A model generated the notes under the pieces. The model did no database searches. It was given only the letters and a program-made list of their open reading frames with translations, and was not told the DNA's origin. The translations under genes were made by a program, and so were the position numbers. 64,000 bases of DNA from assembly GCF_032854445.1 (NCBI RefSeq), contig NC_088304.1, forward strand, positions 5,828,001-5,892,000, in the 5' to 3' direction. Shown here in pieces: positions 58,301-64,000 of this stretch (positions are counted from its first letter, which is position 1; each line of letters begins with the position of its first letter). The DNA comes from Liolophura sinensis (Eukaryota > Mollusca > Polyplacophora > Chitonida > Chitonidae).

Positions 58301-61300
58301 CCATTGTAAATTTAGATTTAGATATAGTTTTCTGCGTACTTTCTGCTTTTCTTTTTTTTTTCACATAAAAATGAAGTCAGCTGTTTAATGATATAAGGAA
58401 CAATCAGCATTCTCAAAAAGACTCATTTTGTTGTCTTTCTGACAGGTCTTTCTAGCAACATGTTGTCATGACAACTGGCAATGTTGGGAAAGTCTAACTT
58501 ACCTGTGCTATCTGTGAGGCGATGATAACGGTCTTGTTCATGGGGAACTTCTCCTTCAAGGAGTGTATGTGAGTGTATAATGTTTTCCCTTTGCATAAAC
58601 TGAAAATGAAAGTAACAAATACACTCACTTATTGACAGTTTTGATATTGATGGGCCATCAATCCTCTATTACAAAATCATGCTCCTGCTTCAAGTACGAC
58701 ATCAGTACCACCAGATATATACATGAACTAGAACTGTACCACTCTCAATAAACCAGTGGCACCTGAATATCAGCCTTACTCTGGCTTGGTTATGTTTGGA
58801 AAGCATACTATGACATTATAAAGTACAGGGCCGGCAACACCTAATGCAATGCACTAGCATACATACAGAATTAATCACTTTGCAGAAGGCAAACCAAATA
58901 GTGTGCTCAGTTTTATAAAGAGCTAGATGCAATAAATTTAAAGAATCTCACATTGTACCACTTGCCAACATGCATCAATATTAATAAAGATCACAGACAT
59001 GAAGTTTTGCTTCTTCAAAGTCTGCAATACAACACTGGTGGGAGGCAATAACCTTATTGGGAAGGACAATTTTGATGATTTGTCATCGATGTACAACAGC
59101 TGTTATTACCTTGTGACAATAGCTAAGTGTGGAGGCTTCATACAGGCTCCCATAAACAGTACTAAATTGTCATGCCGGGTCTTCCTCAACATGGCAACCT
59201 GCAAAAAGGAAAACAAAGTCCATTTACTTCAAAAGATTATGTCACATCCAAACAGGACATTACAGGCTAAAAGTGCCTTGCAATTTAAGACCAGGAATTG
59301 GGAGTGATTACTTGATTTAGAGTATGTTTATCGATAACATCACTTCGAAACTTACTACAAGATATAAAATATGACCAAAGAATGAAACTTTTTTTGTGGG
59401 CTTAACTTTCTATATTTCCCTTAAATCATAATCTTCATTTCAGAATTTCTTTTCATGTATTTTCTGAAGTATGTGCTCCCCTGCTCCCCTAGAGTTCCTG
59501 GGAGTTACAAGGTTACCTCTAACTTGAAGGCTGACATTTGTGCCTGGTTATCTTTGTCTGGATCCATCTTCAGCATCTTGATGGCCACGTCTCCGTGCCA
59601 CTGACCCCTACAAATAGCAGAGCACAAGGTCAAAACAAGGTCACACCGTACAACACCTAAAAATTACCTGGTACAATAATTTGGTGAATGTGATAATATC
59701 GCTATTGTATACCCTTAACTTTAGTAACTAACGTTCCCAAATAAAACATAATAAGGTCTTTAAGAAGTTTTGAACAAAAATTTTAGGCTCAATGATCTCA
59801 AAATTTAGTTATGTAAATTTCAATTGATTTGTAACAGGGTTTGAAACAGGGTTTATCAAAGCCAAACATTCTTCAATTTCAATTGGATCCCACAAATCAA
59901 TATCTTTTTCTTCATTCTAAGCAGGTGTGAAGGGAATTTCCTTTTTGATTCCTGTGTTTAACACAACCGCTATTGCCACAATACAAGTACCCAATTTCTT
60001 CAAGCTTTTTACCTGTCTGGTGAGAATTTATGTTTTGGTCGGTTTGCCAACATCAGGGCTTCATAGAAAAATATCCTGTTTTCAGTCTTGACAGAGAAAT
60101 GTCCTCAGAATAGGAAAGGTGAACATGTGAAAAGGTTGAAGAAATAGGGTAGCTGTGGTAACTCGACCTCTAGTAGTTCAACACTTGTAGCTATGGAGGA
60201 CTCTCCTCCCTTCAGCACTTGAGAATTCATACCCGCATGACACTTTTAATTCTATGAAGTCAACCAGTGACTGATGACTCACCTATAGACAGTACCAAAA
60301 CGCCCAGTTCCAATGTCATCTCCCAGGACCAGGTCTCCAAATGGAATATCCCACTCTTTTAATGTAACTGACAACTGAAAAACAACGTGAATTTATTTAT
60401 TTATTTCATCGGTGTTTTACGCCGTACTCAAGAATGTTTTCACTTATACCACCGCGGTTATGGTGGGAGGAAACCGCGCAGGTGCAAAACCACAACCATC
60501 CACAGGTTGCTGACAGGCCTTCCCACATACTGCTGGGTAGGAAGCCAGCATGAGCTGGGCTTGAATTCACAGTGAGAACAGAAAGACAATGTGGAGCTAG
60601 AATGTTTAACACACACAGATCCTCCTGATCTGACTTAGTGTGATACTGAGGTTGTTCAGCAGTCAAGGGAATGGGGCTCACTTGCACAAAAATGTGGAAA
60701 AAAAAACGGCACAAATGTACATTTATGTCTATAACAAGCACATGTTTATCCCTATGCTCAGGAAAATGCATTTTTAGCCCTTATCAAGAACAGATGTCTT
60801 TTTGTGCGTACCGCATCCATTCATTGCATAGTTTAGTAACAAAAGAACGTAGTCAAAACTGTGACATCTGAAATGTTTAAAGAATCAGCACAAAACCTCT
60901 GCCCTTTCTAAAGTATCTGACAAACTTTCCTTATTTAGTTATTTATTTATTTGATTGGTGTTTTACCCTGTACTCAATAATATTTCACTAATACGACAAA
61001 GGCCAGCAGTATCGTGGAGGAAACCAGCCAGAGCCCAGAGGAATCGACGACCAATCACAGATTGCTGACAGACCTTCTCACTTACAGATGGAAAGGAAGC
61101 CAGCATGAGCTGGACTTGAACTCTTAAGTGACCACATTGGTTAGAGGCACCTTGGTCATTGCGCTGTGCTGGTTTGCTAACCCTCCTTGGCCAAACTTTC
61201 CCAAAAGCCACATATTTAAAACATGTGTTGTGAAGCAAATGCATTTATTTTTTTATTAATCTCATAGACAAAAACGCCTTACTTTTGGAGGGTTACAATA

Positions 61301-63706
61301 ATCAGACAAAACCACTGCCCTTCTTCAGAAATCTGACAAACTTTCCTTAAGCCACTGTTCAATCTACAGGATCTGGACTCTGCCTGACAACTTCACAAGT
61401 CAAGGTTTTACGTGTGAAGGTCTGCCAACAAACTGCGAATAGTCAAAGGTTTCCGAGCCAGCCTTCCTTCCAACATAATGCTGACCACTGTTGTATAGTA
61501 TAGTTACATTCTTTACGTATATTTTATCCAACTGAACCGCCACTCTGACACCTGGTACTTACGCTATTTTGTCTGTTCCAGTTGTGACCAAACGGGTCAT
61601 CCTGGCTATCAAGGGAGTCCACTCTGTCCGGCAGAGTTTTCTCCGATGTGTTACTCTGAAATGATAAGCGCATATATTCCTGAAAACACCTTGATGGTAT
61701 GTTCATAAAGTACAGCTAATAATAATAATGTTTAGCTATTACCTAACCAGACAACCAAATATTGTAAAATTAAAAATACTGTAAAAATAAAGAGGTCAAG
61801 CAAAAACAAGCCATTGTTTTACATATATACTTCACACTGAAAGTCACAAAATTTCAAGTTTAAATTCTAAAGCGGCAACCGTTTCACGTAAATTTTAACA
61901 CAATGACTTCATATTTGGTGAGTAACAATAAATAGTTTGGCCACTCAATATTTCTGACTTCCTTTCCCAATAAAATACATTTCACTCACTACCAGGTTTT
62001 CAACCTTCATCATTTTTAATGTTAACATATTTTAAGAGTTTTCCATTTTTTCATGTAAAGAGAATTGTTACTGTAATTCTTAAACTTTTTCGCATGTTTG
62101 CAAAGTGTTTATTCAAGTTTATTCTGTGTAGACTGATAAATTCATAAATTTTGTGAAGCCCAGGCACTGGTCAATCCAACCGACGTAGTTTCCAAAATCG
62201 TATTAAAAACATGCACAAATTACACCAAAAGTTGCTTGTTCCTATGCAAAAAGATTGAAGAATTAGGGTAAATGTTAACACATTTTAACAGTTCTTCAGA
62301 TTTTAACGTTAAGAGAAAACAGCTAAGACATCTCTACTATTACATGGTAACTCCACCCCAACAAGCTCTCCACTCTATACAAAGGTCTTGGGAAGACAAA
62401 TTTCTCAGTAAAAGAACAAACATCCTTATCATGCTATATAAAGATCTTATTCTTACAAGTCCACAAGATACTTACATCTATAAGGGTCTTATCACTGTCG
62501 TTTGAAGTATTTGTATTTACAATATCACTGTAAACAGAAGGAAAAGAAAGTCTGAACACATAGCTGACCAGGGCATCCACAAACTACTGTAGGCTATGAA
62601 GTTTACGGTAACTACTGAGGCAGCACATTTTAAAGAGATACATTTGTATGTTTATATGCGACTGTAATTACAATGAACCGAAGTCAATGATCACTGTTCA
62701 ATGAACACAGGCACACTTCTCTGGATCCCACATATACAACCAAGTTGCAAATAACATGTAAATAGATGAGTCACAGAAAGAGTTTCAGTTTCTGAGACCC
62801 TCAAATGGACATGAGGATAAAACCAGGTACAAAACAGAAACTCTGTTAACAATGGAAACCTCTGTCTTGAGAGTAAACATAAAACATTCCTGTTTGGGCA
62901 AATTTTTGTTCATTGTTAAGCTTGTCAAAACTGATCATAAAACTATTCCCGACATGCCTCTCTGCAATATTAAACAGCAGTTAAAGAAAAATCATAAATG
63001 TTTTTGTTTCCAAACTAGTTTTAAAAGACTTTCGGGATTGTTTGAGCAGCACTAAGATACATGTAAAACTGTAAAATAAATGCTTATTTTGAATGATGCT
63101 GAACCATATTTAGCTGTGTCTGGTAGCTCTGTAAGTCATTTGGTCGCTTGGTCTGACGACAAAGTTTTGATATCCTACTTTATAACATGGGTCGTTGAAT
63201 TCATTTTTTTAACACTATCATTCATTTAACAGTGGCTTGTGCGAAAGACAACTTAACTTTCTGCATGATTTATTTATTATTTGATTGGTGTTTTATGCTC
63301 TACTGAAGAATATTTCACTTATACGACGGCGGCCAGCATTATGGTGGGAGGAAACTGGGCAGAGCCAAAGGGAAACCCACGACCATCAGCAGGTTGCTGC
63401 CAGACCTTCCCATGAATGGCCGGAAGGAAAGCCAGCACGAGCTGGACTTGAACTCACAGCGACCGCATCGTTGGGAGGCTCCTGGGTCATTGTGCTGCGC
63501 TAGCCAGCTAACCAACTGAGCCACGGAGGCCCCACTTTCTGTATGATGTTGTTGCTATTGAAAATTTTAACCCGTTTCAGTACCGTGAAACAAACAGCTC
63601 GTCAAGAGAAGAAATATGTAGCATGCCACTACTTACTCGTCTGTAGGGGACCTATACTCCACAAACCCATCCGTGGCAGCCTCGGCTGGGGAACCGTAGT
63701 CTATCT
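55360..63706 (-). CDS. KSR: Kinase suppressor of Ras (KSR), 3' eleven coding exons, 5' part outside the window
   Basis: Exons in transcript order: 63637-63706, 62476-62527, 61563-61655, 60283-60374, 59517-59607, 59110-59198, 58503-58599, 57562-57695, 57054-57194, 56257-56386, 55360-55512. All borders are GT/AG with consistent phases, giving 380 aa plus TGA. The protein scaffolds RAF, MEK and ERK. KSR hallmarks are LKEWDIPF before the kinase domain, glycine loop [33 protein letters not shown] (HKD replaces the HRD of active kinases), DFG in [16 protein letters not shown], and [16 protein letters not shown]. The beta-3 VAIK lysine is present, whereas mammalian KSRs have Arg there. The C-terminal RSPSHP fits a 14-3-3 RSxSxP site. 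The CC-SAM, C1 and Ser/Pro-rich regions should be encoded beyond 64000. Whether the gene is orthologous to KSR1 or KSR2 individually cannot be said. Confidence 0.95.
55940..56235. repeat. Irregular short minisatellite in the last KSR intron
   Basis: Loosely tandem modules of about 22-30 bases, GAGATAAGTGTGAATAAGAG followed by TTGAGCT and variants, fill the intron between the last two exons. Confidence 0.8.
56398..56650 (-). mobile_element. SINE-like family B copy with tRNA-like head, KSR intron
   Basis: On the plus strand the 3' end comes first: GTTTGGGGTTTAATGTCGTA, CTTAACAATTTTTAATTCAT, GATGACGAGGAGTCATTAG. The head is at the right, where the reverse complement contains GGGTGGCCTAATATTTAGAG and the box-B-like GGGATCAAACCC. 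It is sense to KSR. Confidence 0.65.
56930..57025. mobile_element. MITE family 2 fragment in KSR intron
   Basis: AAAGTTTCAGCACCAAAGAT, ATTTATTTGCCTCTAAAAAT, GCACTTTTGCCGGTGAAATT and TTGTGTCATTCAGGGTATTT match the right half of the family seen at 41615-41875. The left half is absent. Confidence 0.5.
57878..58140 (-). mobile_element. SINE-like family B copy, KSR intron
   Basis: TTTTTGTAGTCTTTCAGTCA, TATGACTACGAGGAGTCATT, then a body with TGCCACTTGAGTGTCATGCC and CAAGCACCATTTCTAAAATC, which parallels 56398-56650. The head region (GGTATGACGCGACTTCAGGG) is decayed. Confidence 0.6.
60010..60160. mobile_element. MITE family 1 fragment, KSR intron
   Basis: TTTTGGTCGGTTTGCCAACA, CATCAGGGCTTCATAGAAAA and the right terminus TGTGAAAAGGTTGAAGAAAT with AGGGTAG match the family 1 right half. 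The left terminus is not clear. Confidence 0.45.
60388..60592 (-). mobile_element. SINE family A, 3' three-quarters, KSR intron
   Basis: TTTATTTATTTATTTCATCG, GTGTTTTACGCCGTACTCAA, then the body with a 10-20 base internal deletion (ACCACCGCGGTTATGGTGGG), ending after AGCTGGGCTTGAATTCACAG. It inserted about 14 bases upstream of the exon beginning at 60374, i.e. at its acceptor side. Confidence 0.85.
60931..61192 (-). mobile_element. SINE family A, full length, KSR intron
   Basis: Complete on the minus strand, from the tRNA-like head (TTGCTAACCCTCCTTGGCC on plus) through the body to the ATTTATTTATTTGATTGGTG tail. It is moderately diverged from the 36404 copy. Confidence 0.85.
61380..61505 (+). 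mobile_element. Degenerate SINE family A fragment, KSR intron
   Basis: GTGTGAAGGTCTGCCAACAA, ACTGCGAATAGTCAAAGGTT, TCCTTCCAACATAATGCTGA and CCACTGTTGTATAGTATAG follow the body of SINE A in plus orientation. The tail is lost and the fragment ends about 55 bases from the exon at 61563. Confidence 0.55.
62050..62280. mobile_element. MITE family 1, both termini present, KSR intron
   Basis: The left end TTACTGTAATTCTTAAACTT, then TTTCGCATGTTTGC, pairs with the right end TATGCAAAAAGATTGAAGAA, then TTAGGGTAA. The interior is about 160 bp, and includes GTTTATTCAAGTTTATTCTG and GTCAATCCAACCGACGTAGT, which are reverse complements of phrases in the copy at 35339-35552. That confirms one family inserted in opposite orientations. 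Confidence 0.75.
63269..63533 (-). mobile_element. SINE family A, full length, KSR intron
   Basis: The well-conserved plus-strand reading starts TTTATTTATTATTTGATTGG and ends in the tRNA-like head AACCAACTGAGCCACGGAGG CCCC. The box-B-like GGACTTGAACTC lies near 63443. It is sense relative to KSR and close in sequence to the 36404 copy, so a recent insertion is likely. Confidence 0.9.
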
Positions 63707-64000
63707 CTGAAAACGCATCAATCAGACAATATTACTGCTACTTGAAACAAGACATGTTGGGTCATGTACAACACCGATAAGCCAGACAGTTCTTTGAATG
63801 GTACCTCTTAACATGTCACAGGTGTGATAAACAAGAGCACATGATCATTTATGTCTATGGCACCACTTTACAGTCTTCGGTGAAAGCCCAGAAATCAACT
63901 CCAATTCAATTTCTAAAAACGTATTTTTCTAAATTTTCGACTAAAACTTTCCTTGAACCCATGTAAAGTCTCAGAAGTCACAATGAGTGGAACAAAACAC

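Overview
This is a gene-sparse, AT-rich window of a eukaryotic nuclear genome. It comes from an invertebrate animal, most likely a mollusc or another lophotrochozoan. The grounds are GT/AG introns in two conserved animal genes, invertebrate-type protein sequences, and many copies of a tRNA-headed SINE (ending in ...AACACCAATCAAATAAATAAA) of a kind I associate with mollusc genomes. The species assignment is inference. There is no prokaryotic gene organisation, no CRISPR array and no rRNA.

Three protein-coding genes can be supported. (1) On the minus strand at 14521-17634, one long exon encodes about 1037 aa of a basic, Ser-rich protein. It has four internal repeats and a C-terminal Tantalus-like segment (PRR14/PRR14L/tantalus family). 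(2) On the plus strand at 23375-42292 lies a complete RUSF1 gene (root UVB-sensitive/DUF647 family). I resolved 14 coding exons that splice in frame to 443 aa. (3) On the minus strand at 55360-63706 are the eleven 3'-terminal coding exons (380 aa) of a KSR (kinase suppressor of Ras) gene: the linker and the entire pseudokinase domain. The 5' part lies beyond the right edge.

Layout: 0-2.3 kb is a 29-bp satellite-like superarray. 2.3-14.5 kb has no recognisable gene and holds SINE, MITE and minisatellite debris. 14.5-17.6 kb is the Tantalus-like gene. 17.7-23.4 kb is the divergent intergenic interval, with a palindromic element of about 560 bp. 23.4-44 kb is RUSF1, with four different intronic minisatellites. 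44-55.3 kb is the convergent intergenic interval, with an LTR-like fragment, a cluster of nuclear-receptor half-sites and two long minisatellites. 55.4-64 kb is KSR.

The genes do not form a functional cluster: KSR is a Ras/ERK scaffold, RUSF1 a poorly characterised membrane protein, and the Tantalus-like protein probably nuclear. The most unusual feature is in RUSF1 intron 11. The junction between exon 11 and its 5' splice site has been tandemly amplified into 21 copies of a 52-bp unit, giving a row of near-identical donor sites of which only the first preserves the reading frame.
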